From contig CAYYOS010000096.1 in the NCBI GenBank assembly GCA_964473355.1, positions 1 to 9,674 of the forward strand: a DNA stretch of 9,674 nucleotides, read 5' to 3'. Positions 1 to 6,457 of this stretch are shown in pieces. The DNA is from CAYYOS01 sp964473355. Its GTDB lineage: Bacteria; Pseudomonadota; Gammaproteobacteria; Burkholderiales; REEB80. The translations under genes and the position numbers were made by a program. Each line of letters opens with the position of its first letter. Positions within the stretch are counted from its first letter, which is position 1. The notes below the pieces were generated by a model. That model had not been told where the DNA came from. It was given only the letters and a program-made list of their open reading frames with translations, and ran no database searches.

Positions 1-237
1 GCTTTCTTTGAACTTAAGATCTGAAAAAGGCGGATACTGAACTAAGGCCTGCTGAAAATTACGGATATTATCGGTGCCGCCGGCGACCATGAGATTCATG
101 CCTTCTTCGGCCAATAGAATCGTGCCTTTCAAACCCAGCGCTAAACTTTGGTCAAAGAAATCACGCCTTAAATCCGGTAAATTTCTTAAAGGGGTGAATT
201 TATAGGCGGCAATATGTAGAAAAGGGACTTCTGTCAC
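1..237 (-). CDS. trhO: tRNA uridine(34) hydroxylase TrhO, N-terminal part (cut by window edge)
   Basis: Only the first 79 codons are in the window. The peptide starts VTEVPFLHIAAYKFTPL and contains GLKGTILLAEEGMNLMVAG, followed by a YPPFSDLKFKES segment. These match the N-terminal domain of the YceA/TrhO rhodanese-related family, which hydroxylates U34 of certain tRNAs to 5-hydroxyuridine. The catalytic rhodanese Cys lies further on and cannot be seen. The GTG start at 237-235 is favoured because an in-frame TGA sits at 249-247, only three codons upstream, and no other start lies between. The Shine-Dalgarno match is weak. The usual GIN of the family motif reads GMN here. The gene is divergent from dnaE and shares a 73-bp promoter region with it. 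Family assignment is confident; completeness is unknown. Confidence 0.88.
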   Translation of the reverse strand, partial: MTEVPFLHIAAYKFTPLRNLPDLRRDFFDQSLALGLKGTILLAEEGMNLMVAGGTDNIRNFQQALVQYPPFSDLKFKES

Positions 238-269
238 CTGGGCGTCTCAAAGTAAAATTATTTAGTGTT

Positions 270-285
270 GTAACAGCGTTGTTAC
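270..285. promoter_or_regulatory. 6-4-6 dyad, possible operator between trhO and dnaE
   Basis: GTAACA-GCGT-TGTTAC is a perfect 6-bp inverted repeat with a 4-bp centre. It lies in the short divergent promoter region, just upstream of the dnaE extended -10 element and overlapping where its -35 would fall. A dimeric regulator could cover it. It does not match the LexA, Fnr or Crp consensus well, and no regulator can be named. An interrupted dyad of this size can occur by chance. Confidence 0.35.
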
Positions 286-295
286 CGAACTGCCT

Positions 296-304
296 TGCTA
301 TTAT
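296..304 (+). promoter_or_regulatory. Candidate extended -10 promoter of dnaE
   Basis: TGC-TATTAT matches an extended -10 element (TGn followed by five of six bases of TATAAT). A TTGTTA at 279-284 is a poor -35 with a short 14-bp spacer, but an extended -10 can work without a good -35. The hexamer ends seven bases before the A of the dnaE ATG, so the predicted transcript start falls on or next to the start codon. This would leave no leader, consistent with the absence of a Shine-Dalgarno sequence. Confidence 0.4.
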
Positions 305-310
305 ATCACC

Positions 311-3300
311 ATGCCCGATCCGCAATTCATACACCTACGGATGCACACTGAATTTTCCATCGTCGATGGCATTGTCCGTATCGCCGATGCCGCCCAGGCG
401 GCGCGTGCGGACAGTATGCCGGCGCTGGCCATCACCGACTTAAATAATCTTTTCGGGATGGTGAAATTTTATAAAGCCGCGCGGGCAGAGGGTCTAAAAC
501 CCATAGTCGGCTGTGATGTCTGGATTACCAATGAAATCAACCGTGACCAGCCCAGCCGGCTGCTACTCCTTTGTCAGAGCCACGACGGTTATTTACGCCT
601 CTGCGAGCATATTTCGCGCGCTTACCGTTTTAATCAACACCGGGGCCGCGCGGAAATTAAAGCCGCATGGCTGGAGGGCGACGGCGGAACCGATTTAATT
701 GCATTGTCCGGCGCCCACATGGGCGATATCGGATTAGCGTTGCTGCAAGGCAATGCCGCATTGGCCGCCTCCCGCGCGGAACAATGGAAAGCGATATTCC
801 CGCAACGTTTTTATTTGGAGCTGCAACGCTACGGATCCAGCCAAGCCGAGCTTTATGTTAAGCGCGTGTTGCGCATTGCCACACAAACCCAACTTCCCGT
901 GGTTGCCACCCATCCCGTGCAGTTTCTAAAACCGGATGACTTTAAAGCCCATGAAGCGCGGGTGTGCATCGCTGAGGGTTATGTGCTGGGAGACCAACGC
1001 CGGCAACGCAGTTTCACTGAACAGCAGTATTTGAAGTCGCAAGCGGAGATGGCGGAATTATTTAAAGACATTCCGGAAGCTTTGGTGAACAGCGTGGAAA
1101 TCGCCAAGCGTTGTAATTTTTCCTTGGAATTGGGCCATACTCGCTTGCCGCAATTTCCGACACCTGATCATTTAAGCTTGGACGAATACTTTCGTCAGCT
1201 CGCCAACGAAGGATTGGTGATGCGCCTAAACGAACAGGCAGGAGATGCCGCGCTACGCGCAGCCAAAACCGAGGTTTACCAAGCTCGTTTAGATTTCGAA
1301 ATCCAAACTATTCTTCACATGGGTTTCCCTGGTTATTTTTTAATTGTTGCCGACTTCATTAATTGGGCAAAAAAGAATGGCGTGCCCGTGGGGCCGGGAA
1401 GAGGTTCCGGGGCCGGCTCTTTGGTCGCCTATAGCTTGGGTATCACCGATTTAGATCCGTTGCGCTACGACTTGCTGTTCGAGCGTTTTCTTAATCCAGA
1501 GCGGGTATCCATGCCGGATTTTGACGTCGACTTTTGCCAAGACGGACGTGAGCGCGTCATTGAATATGTGAAGCAAAAATATGGCGAGGACAGCGTTGCG
1601 CAAATCGTGACTTTTGGCACCATGGCGGCGCGCGCAGTGGTCCGCGATGTCGGCCGCGTTTTAGACTTGCCGTATACCTTTGTTGATCAATTCGTGAAAC
1701 TCATCCCCTTTGAACTCGGCATGACTTTAGCACGGGCGCGCGAACAAGAGCCAGAATTAAACGCTCGCGCCGAAAAAGAAGAAGAAATTCATGAGTTGCT
1801 GGAGTTAGCCGAGCGCCTCGAAGGCATAACCCGCAACGTCGGTATGCATGCGGGCGGCGTGTTGATCGCGCCCGGCAAGCTGACGGATTTCACCCCTATT
1901 TATTGTGCCTCCGGCCAGACCGCGATCATGAGTCAATATGATAAAGACGACGTGGAGCAAATTGGCTTGGTGAAATTCGACTTTTTGGGCTTGCGCACGC
2001 TGACCATTTTAGACTGGGCAAAACGCTTTATTGATGAGCTGCAAAGCGACGGGGATTCCGCCTTTAATTTGGCGACTATACCGCTGGCTGACGCCGCCAC
2101 ATATCAACTTTTAAATAAATGCAACACGACGGCCGTGTTTCAGCTGGAATCGCGCGGCATGCGCGACTTAATTAAACAGTCTTGCCCGGACTGCTTTGAA
2201 GATATTATCGCCTTGGTTGCCTTATTCCGTCCCGGGCCCATGAATCTGATTCCCGACTTTGTCAAGCGTAAGCAGGGGATCGATCAAGTTAAGTATGTGG
2301 ATGCGCGCTTGGAACCCATCTTAAAACCTACTTATGGGGTGATGGTATATCAAGAGCAAGTGATGCAAATAGCGCAGGTAATAGGGGGGTATAGTTTAGG
2401 CAGCGCTGATTTATTGCGCCGCGCCATGGGCAAAAAGAAGCCCGAGGAAATGGCCCTGCATCGGGATATCTTTGTTAATGGGGCGTTAGAGCGAGGCCTA
2501 TCGCGCAATAATGCTGAAACGCTGTTTAACCATATGGAAAAATTTGCCGAATATGGTTTCAATAAATCGCACTCCGCCGCCTATGCGCTCATAGCCTACC
2601 AAACGGCATACATTAAAACGCACTACACCGCGGCTTTTATGGCGGCTACTTTATCTTCCGACATGGATGATACGGATAAGGTGCAAATATTTTATGAGGA
2701 CGCGCGCGCCAATAATTTGGAGATTCTTCCCCCCGACGTAAACTTCAGTGATTATCGCTTTACCCCCCTCAACGCGCGGCAAATTCGCTATGGCTTAGGT
2801 GCCTTGAAAGGAACAGGTGAATCCGCGATCACATCCATCATTAAAGCCCGCAGTGCCGGACCCTTTACTGATCTCTTTGACTTTTATAGTCGGGTGGATA
2901 CGCGCTTGGTGAATAAGCGTGTCGCCGAATCGCTTATTCGTGGCGGGGCAATGGATGCCTTTTCCAACAATCGCGCCAGCCTGATCGCATCATTGCAAGA
3001 CGCCCTAGATGCGGCAGAAGAAAATAAGCGTGCGTTAACGCAAAACAATTTATTCGGATCACATTCCGGTGTAACGCTGGAGCGGCATTCCTTGCGCAAC
3101 ATCCATCCATGGTCTTATGAAGAGACTTTGCAGCAGGAAAAAAAGAGCTTCGGTTTTTATTATAGCGGCCACCCGTATTCCTTATATGAAGACGACATTT
3201 GTGGATTAATTAAAATACCGCTAAAAGACTTATCTCCCCAACCCCATGCGCAACTGATGGCGGGCATCATAGGCGCGACGCGCACGCAATTTACACGGCG

Positions 3301-3739
3301 CGGCAAAATGGCCATTGTGACCTTGGACGACGGAGAGTCACGGCTCGAAGTGGTCGTTTTCAGTGAGCTGTTCGATGCGCACCGCAGCAAGCTAAAAGAG
3401 GATCAATTCTTAATCGTTTCCGGCAAGGTGACCAAGGACGATTACTCTGGCGGCCTACGGGTATTAGCTGAAGCGCTATATGATTTGCCAAGCGCTCGCC
3501 TGCAATTCGGTAAATTAATGAAGCTATATTGCAATGGCGAGGCTGACGCATCGCGGCTGCAAGAATTGCTTGCCCCTCATCGGCCCGGACCCTGCCCAGT
3601 CGCGATTTACTATAAAAATCAGGGTGCCAGCTGCCATGTTACGTTAGGCGACGCGTGGCAGGTAACTTTAAGTGATTCCTTGATAAAGTCTCTAAGTTAT
3701 TGGTTAAAAAAAGAAAACGTTAAGGTAATTTATCAATAG
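311..3739 (+). CDS. dnaE: DNA polymerase III subunit alpha (replicative DnaE)
   Basis: Catalytic subunit of the replicative polymerase, 1142 aa (E. coli DnaE is 1160). In order: PHP domain (about 5-280, opening FIHLRMHTEFS); polymerase core with GPGRGSGAGS at 361-370, the catalytic pair in PDFDVDF (D405 and D407), and the third aspartate in VKFDFLGL (D557); the FQLESRGM and FRPGPMNLIP motifs; the HSAAYALIAYQTAY segment; an OB fold at about 980-1060; and a C-terminal domain where tau binding would be expected. QNNLF at 911-915 is a good beta-clamp binding motif, at the place of the E. coli internal clamp site. In the PHP domain the usual TDH is TDL (41-43), as in E. coli-type DnaE, so intrinsic metal-dependent proofreading is probably lost and a DnaQ-type exonuclease would be needed (inference). 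MPDPQFIHLR aligns with the E. coli N-terminus and fixes the ATG start, although no Shine-Dalgarno is visible. The gene looks intact. Confidence 0.98.
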   Translation: MPDPQFIHLRMHTEFSIVDGIVRIADAAQAARADSMPALAITDLNNLFGMVKFYKAARAEGLKPIVGCDVWITNEINRDQPSRLLLLCQSHDGYLRLCEHISRAYRFNQHRGRAEIKAAWLEGDGGTDLIALSGAHMGDIGLALLQGNAALAASRAEQWKAIFPQRFYLELQRYGSSQAELYVKRVLRIATQTQLPVVATHPVQFLKPDDFKAHEARVCIAEGYVLGDQRRQRSFTEQQYLKSQAEMAELFKDIPEALVNSVEIAKRCNFSLELGHTRLPQFPTPDHLSLDEYFRQLANEGLVMRLNEQAGDAALRAAKTEVYQARLDFEIQTILHMGFPGYFLIVADFINWAKKNGVPVGPGRGSGAGSLVAYSLGITDLDPLRYDLLFERFLNPERVSMPDFDVDFCQDGRERVIEYVKQKYGEDSVAQIVTFGTMAARAVVRDVGRVLDLPYTFVDQFVKLIPFELGMTLARAREQEPELNARAEKEEEIHELLELAERLEGITRNVGMHAGGVLIAPGKLTDFTPIYCASGQTAIMSQYDKDDVEQIGLVKFDFLGLRTLTILDWAKRFIDELQSDGDSAFNLATIPLADAATYQLLNKCNTTAVFQLESRGMRDLIKQSCPDCFEDIIALVALFRPGPMNLIPDFVKRKQGIDQVKYVDARLEPILKPTYGVMVYQEQVMQIAQVIGGYSLGSADLLRRAMGKKKPEEMALHRDIFVNGALERGLSRNNAETLFNHMEKFAEYGFNKSHSAAYALIAYQTAYIKTHYTAAFMAATLSSDMDDTDKVQIFYEDARANNLEILPPDVNFSDYRFTPLNARQIRYGLGALKGTGESAITSIIKARSAGPFTDLFDFYSRVDTRLVNKRVAESLIRGGAMDAFSNNRASLIASLQDALDAAEENKRALTQNNLFGSHSGVTLERHSLRNIHPWSYEETLQQEKKSFGFYYSGHPYSLYEDDICGLIKIPLKDLSPQPHAQLMAGIIGATRTQFTRRGKMAIVTLDDGESRLEVVVFSELFDAHRSKLKEDQFLIVSGKVTKDDYSGGLRVLAEALYDLPSARLQFGKLMKLYCNGEADASRLQELLAPHRPGPCPVAIYYKNQGASCHVTLGDAWQVTLSDSLIKSLSYWLKKENVKVIYQ

Positions 3740-3780
3740 CGATCACTTTAAACAGGATTTTTTTAAAAACGAAAAATAGC

Positions 3781-3809
3781 TTGATTTAGTTATTATTATA
3801 TTAGAGAAT
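3781..3809 (+). promoter_or_regulatory. Candidate sigma-70 promoter of the small RNA
   Basis: TTGATT at 3781-3786 (four of six consensus) and GAGAAT at 3804-3809 (four of six) are separated by 17 bp. TATATT at 3797-3802 is an alternative -10. Initiation six to seven bases after GAGAAT falls at about 3815-3816, the first paired base of the downstream hairpin. Upstream, T7 (3758-3764) and two A5 tracts (3765-3769, 3772-3776) form an AT-rich, UP-element-like stretch. The hexamers are only moderate; the match between predicted start and hairpin base is the main support. Confidence 0.45.
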
Positions 3810-3815
3810 ACTGAT

Positions 3816-3913
3816 AACGCACTTTGCTAAATCCCCTTTGGCGAATGCGTTGTCTCCTCCATTCTCCTCCTATGGTGGAATTCAAGCGCGGCCAAGTCCG
3901 CGCTTTTTTTTTT
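3816..3913 (+). ncRNA. Candidate trans-acting small RNA with anti-Shine-Dalgarno loops
   Basis: Three hairpins follow one another with almost no unpaired sequence. Hairpin 1 (3816-3851) pairs AACGCA with TGCGTT, then, past one bulged C (3822), TTTGCTAAA with TTTGGCGAA. This gives 15 bp including two G-U pairs, closed by the pentaloop UCCCC (3832-3836). Hairpin 2 pairs TCCTCCAT (3855-3862) with ATGGTGGA (3872-3879) with a single U-U mismatch, and exposes the 9-nt loop UCUCCUCCU (3863-3871). Hairpin 3 is the rho-independent terminator at 3884-3913. TCTCCTCC occurs twice (3853-3860, 3863-3870). C-rich loops complementary to ribosome binding sites, ahead of a terminator ending in a long U tail, are typical of Hfq-type small RNAs such as the Neisseria sibling RNAs or alphaproteobacterial CcsR RNAs. 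I do not recognise a specific family. The length would be about 98 nt. It could instead be a structured 3' UTR of dnaE, with the same hairpins released by processing. Targets are unknown. Confidence 0.7.
3884..3913 (+). terminator. Rho-independent terminator after dnaE and the small RNA
   Basis: A perfect 8-bp stem AAGCGCGG / CCGCGCTT (3884-3891, 3898-3905) with the 6-nt loop CCAAGT leads into ten consecutive T (3904-3913). It ends the candidate small RNA and would also stop readthrough from dnaE, whose own stop is 145 bp upstream without a closer terminator. It separates dnaE from the tsaB operon. Confidence 0.9.
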
Positions 3914-3984
3914 GGATGGTGCCGCCGAGCGCTTAGCTTCCGCGATAAAAATTCAGATCAGTCACCGACTTGCCACCAAGTTGC

Positions 3985-3990
3985 GATAAT
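3985..3990 (+). promoter_or_regulatory. Possible -10 element of the tsaB operon
   Basis: GATAAT matches five of six bases of the -10 consensus and lies 22 bp before the tsaB ATG. No convincing -35 is found at 16-18 bp upstream. Because a strong terminator ends at 3913, the operon needs its own promoter somewhere in 3914-4012, and this is the best candidate there. Nothing else is evident in that stretch. Confidence 0.3.
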
Positions 3991-4012
3991 ATGCACCATT
4001 TGCTGGTATGCC

Positions 4013-4696
4013 ATGAAGATTCTCGCTTTAGAAACATCAACTGAACATTGCTCGCTGGCTTTGTGGCTCGATGGCGAAATACTAGTGCGTGCCGTTCCCG
4101 CGCAAGAGCGCCACTCGCAGGTGATATTACCTCTGCTGCAGGCCTTGTTAGCGGATGCCCAAGTACGTTTAACGCAACTGAATGGCATCGCTTTTGGCGC
4201 GGGCCCTGGTTCTTTTACCGGTTTACGCATTGCTTGCGGTATTGCCCAAGGTTTAGCCTTCGGTGCCAATTTACCGGTGGTGGGTATTAGTGATTTAATG
4301 GCGCTGGCAGAGGCTAGCAATTGCCCAAAAGTCATTGCCATATTAGACGCACGCATGGGCGAAATTTATCATGCGGTTTATGAGCGGAGGGCGGATCAAT
4401 GGCAAGAATTAAGCGCGCCCGGGCTTTATCTGCCGCAACATGCACCCGCGGTGTCAGCGGGGGGTTGGGTAGGCGTCGGTTCCGGGTTTAACGCACACAA
4501 AGAGGTTTTGCTACTGCGCTATGCCGAACAGTTTAGTGAGATAAATGCAGATTTGGTCCCCCACGCCAAAGAGATTGCCATTTTGGGGGCGCAGGCGTTA
4601 TTAAACGGGCGAGGCCTCGCGCCCGACGATGCGCGTCCTATCTATATTCGGGATAAGGTTGCGCAGACCATCGCGGAACGCAGGACAAAAAATTGA
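4013..4696 (+). CDS. tsaB: tRNA threonylcarbamoyladenosine biosynthesis protein TsaB
   Basis: TsaB is the non-catalytic partner of TsaD in forming t6A at position 37 of ANN-decoding tRNAs, together with TsaC and TsaE, in the cytosol. The 227-aa product (E. coli 231) has the ASKHA-fold start MKILALETSTEHCSLAL, the RHSQVILPLL segment (33-42), the family signature GAGPGSFTGLRIA (62-74) and DARMGEIYHAVYE (112-124). The reading frame is open further upstream to 3824, but that part has no family similarity and runs through the small RNA and terminator, so ATG 4013 is the start. No clear Shine-Dalgarno precedes it. Its TGA overlaps the rimI TTG start by four bases, which suggests translational coupling. 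It is the first gene of the plus-strand operon. Confidence 0.95.
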   Translation: MKILALETSTEHCSLALWLDGEILVRAVPAQERHSQVILPLLQALLADAQVRLTQLNGIAFGAGPGSFTGLRIACGIAQGLAFGANLPVVGISDLMALAEASNCPKVIAILDARMGEIYHAVYERRADQWQELSAPGLYLPQHAPAVSAGGWVGVGSGFNAHKEVLLLRYAEQFSEINADLVPHAKEIAILGAQALLNGRGLAPDDARPIYIRDKVAQTIAERRTKN

Positions 4697-5154
4697 GTGC
4701 CCGGCTAAAGGAAATTGCCGAGTTTCGCTTAATGCGTCATGAGGACATCGTGGCCATTATGGAAGTCGAGCAGGCGATTTATCCTTACCCGTGGACATTA
4801 GGTAATTTCGCGGATTCGATTTATGCCGGGTATAGTTGCTGGGTCGCGGGAGTAGGGCGTGAATTAGTTGGTTACGCGGTAATGATGTTAGTACCGCCCG
4901 AGGCACATTTACTCAATATCGGTATTGCCGCCAACTGGCAACGCAGAGGTTTGGGCCGAAAATTCCTCGGGCATCTTATCAAAACTGCTCGAGAGTATCA
5001 TGCAAAAACCCTGTATTTAGAAGTGCGCCCTTCCAATACCGCCGCTCGTCGATTATATTCGGCAAGCGGGTTCGCGGAGATCGCGACCCGCCGCGATTAC
5101 TATCCCGCAGAACAGGGTAGAGAGGACGCGATTTTAATGGCTTTGGAATTATGA
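4693..5154 (+). CDS. rimI: Ribosomal protein S18-alanine N-acetyltransferase RimI
   Basis: GNAT-family enzyme that acetylates the N-terminal alanine of ribosomal protein S18 using acetyl-CoA. The product has 153 aa (E. coli 148). The acetyl-CoA loop QRRGLG is at 83-88. LYLEVRPSNTAARRLYSASGF supplies E110 and Y122, corresponding to the catalytic base E103 and acid Y115 of E. coli RimI. The RRDYYP...GREDAILMAL ending is typical of the family. The start is TTG at 4693: AGGA at 4682-4685 lies 7 nt upstream and TTGA overlaps the tsaB stop. The GTG at 4697 is out of frame. Pairing with tsaB is common in bacteria. The stop overlaps the next ATG as ATGA. Confidence 0.93.
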   Translation: MSARLKEIAEFRLMRHEDIVAIMEVEQAIYPYPWTLGNFADSIYAGYSCWVAGVGRELVGYAVMMLVPPEAHLLNIGIAANWQRRGLGRKFLGHLIKTAREYHAKTLYLEVRPSNTAARRLYSASGFAEIATRRDYYPAEQGREDAILMALEL

Positions 5155-5837
5155 AACTGTCGCGACAGGATTACATGCGGGAGTTGGAATTGTTGCCGGT
5201 GTGGCGCGCCCGCGAGACTATTTCCGTCACCGCTCCGTCGCCACCAATAGCCACCGTGGATCCTGTCGTCCATAATATGTCGTGGGCTGAGCTGAAATCG
5301 TGTGTGGCAGTTTGCACGCGTTGCCAGCTACACAAAGGTCGCACCCGCGACGTATTCGGCGTGGGAGATGAAAACGCTGACTGGATGTTTGTCGGCGAGG
5401 GACCGGGCGCCGAAGAGGATAAAACAGGCGAGCCTTTTGTAGGTCAAGCGGGAAAATTACTGGATAATATGTTAGCCAGCATAGGCTTGACCCGCACCGT
5501 CGATGTCTATATTGCGAATATAGTCAAATGCCGCCCGCCCCAGAACCGAAATCCGGAACTAGAAGAGGCGCAAACTTGTCTTCCTTATCTAGAGCGGCAA
5601 ATCGCATTGATTCAACCTAAGTTAATTATCGCTTTAGGTAGAGTGGCTGCCCAAAATTTACTAAAAACGGATGCCACCATTGCGAGCTTAAGGGGCCGCA
5701 GCCACACACTTAATGGCACACCCCTGCTCGTGACTTATCATCCCGCTTACTTATTGCGCAACTTAACGGATAAAGCTAAGGCGTGGGAAGATTTGTGCAA
5801 GGCGCGGACTATGATGCAGGCACTAAAAGTTAACTAA
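5151..5837 (+). CDS. Uracil-DNA glycosylase, family 4 (4Fe-4S)
   Basis: Removes uracil from DNA, the first step of base excision repair. The product has 228 aa. The catalytic domain (about 45-225) has motif 1 GEGPGAEEDKTGEPFVG (82-98) with GKLLDNML after it, VKCRPPQNRNP (125-135), and the active-site HPAYLLRN (197-204). Likely iron-sulfur cluster ligands are C55, C58, C127 and C143, the spacing usual for family 4 (UDGa-type) enzymes. C51 is an extra nearby cysteine. About 45 N-terminal residues (with a conserved-looking LELLPVW peptide followed by a Pro/Ala/Thr-rich linker) precede the core, making it longer than the roughly 200-aa archaeal and Thermus enzymes. The role of this extension is not evident. 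The gene is coupled to rimI by ATGA, and lemA follows after 14 bp. Such genes are sometimes annotated as phage SPO1 DNA polymerase-related, a legacy name. Confidence 0.94.
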   Translation: MKLSRQDYMRELELLPVWRARETISVTAPSPPIATVDPVVHNMSWAELKSCVAVCTRCQLHKGRTRDVFGVGDENADWMFVGEGPGAEEDKTGEPFVGQAGKLLDNMLASIGLTRTVDVYIANIVKCRPPQNRNPELEEAQTCLPYLERQIALIQPKLIIALGRVAAQNLLKTDATIASLRGRSHTLNGTPLLVTYHPAYLLRNLTDKAKAWEDLCKARTMMQALKVN

Positions 5838-5842
5838 AAATT

Positions 5843-5847
5843 GGAGG
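5843..5847 (+). promoter_or_regulatory. Strong Shine-Dalgarno of lemA
   Basis: GGAGG four bases before the lemA ATG is the clearest ribosome binding site in the window, in contrast to the weak or absent sites elsewhere. It may let lemA be translated independently of the upstream coupled genes. It is complementary over 6 nt (TGGAGG with CCTCCA) to the candidate small RNA, but any strong site would show similar pairing. Confidence 0.7.
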
Positions 5848-5851
5848 TCAA

Positions 5852-6457
5852 ATGCGCTATGTAAGGTCAACCTTAGGTATATTTCTCGCACTCATGCTAG
5901 GTGGCTGCGGTTACAACCAGTTTCAAACCACCGACGAACAAGTTAAGTCCGCTTGGGGTGATGTGCTGGTAAGTTATCAGCGGCGCGCGGACTTGATCCC
6001 TAATTTAGTTGCGTCAGTGAAAGGCGCAGCGGCACAGGAGAAAGAAGTATTGCTGGGCGTTACTCAGGCCCGCGCAAAGGTTGGCTCCATACAAGCCGGT
6101 CCGGAACTCCTTAATGATGCTGCCGCGTTTGCTAAGTTCCAAGCCGCGCAAGGCGAACTCTCGTCCGCGCTATCGAGATTGCTGGTGGTATCGGAAAACT
6201 ATCCACAACTTCGCTCTAACGAAGCGTTCATGGGATTAATGGCGGAGATCGCCGGTACCGAAAACCGTATTGCCGTCGCGCGAAATCGTTACGTTAAGGC
6301 GGTGCAGGAATACAATGTGATTGTTCGCTCTTTCCCGACAAACTTAACTGCCATGATGTTCGGTTACAAAACTAAACCGAGTTTTACAGTAGAGAACGAA
6401 AAAGAAATCTCGCGCCCGCCTAAAGTTGATTTTGGCTCCCCGGCGCCCGCGCGATAA
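5852..6457 (+). CDS. lemA: LemA family lipoprotein
   Basis: LemA proteins are helical, envelope-associated proteins of unclear function, often encoded beside TPM-domain proteins as here. The 201-aa product begins with a hydrophobic signal peptide (MRYVRSTLGIFLALMLGGC) carrying an LGGC lipobox, so C19 is a probable lipidation site. Glycine follows the cysteine, so inner-membrane retention by an Asp+2 signal is not indicated. The conserved LemA segments follow: DEQVKSAWGDVLVSYQRRAD, LIPNLVASVKGAAAQEKEVL, GVTQARAKVGSI, and near the end NRIAVARNRYVKAVQEYN and PPKVDF. The tail is short and Pro/Ala-rich. The start is set by GGAGG at 5843-5847. The stop codon directly abuts the next gene. I infer a joint role with the TPM proteins, without a known reaction. 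Confidence 0.93.
   Translation: MRYVRSTLGIFLALMLGGCGYNQFQTTDEQVKSAWGDVLVSYQRRADLIPNLVASVKGAAAQEKEVLLGVTQARAKVGSIQAGPELLNDAAAFAKFQAAQGELSSALSRLLVVSENYPQLRSNEAFMGLMAEIAGTENRIAVARNRYVKAVQEYNVIVRSFPTNLTAMMFGYKTKPSFTVENEKEISRPPKVDFGSPAPAR

Noticed and set aside
3740..3770. T7 run just after dnaE as a terminator
   Set aside because: No GC-rich stem precedes it; it fits better as the AT-rich upstream part of the small RNA promoter.
3916..3999. Inverted 7-mers ATGGTGC (3916-3922) and GCACCAT (3993-3999) before tsaB
   Set aside because: Separated by 70 nt with no supporting inner pairing; expected by chance at this length.
3824..4012. In-frame upstream extension of tsaB from a TTG at 3824
   Set aside because: It runs through the small RNA and its terminator and has no TsaB similarity; the family N-terminus MKILALETST starts at 4013.
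3958..4356. 132-aa minus-strand open frame opposite tsaB
   Set aside because: Shadow of tsaB; no recognisable family and no ribosome site.
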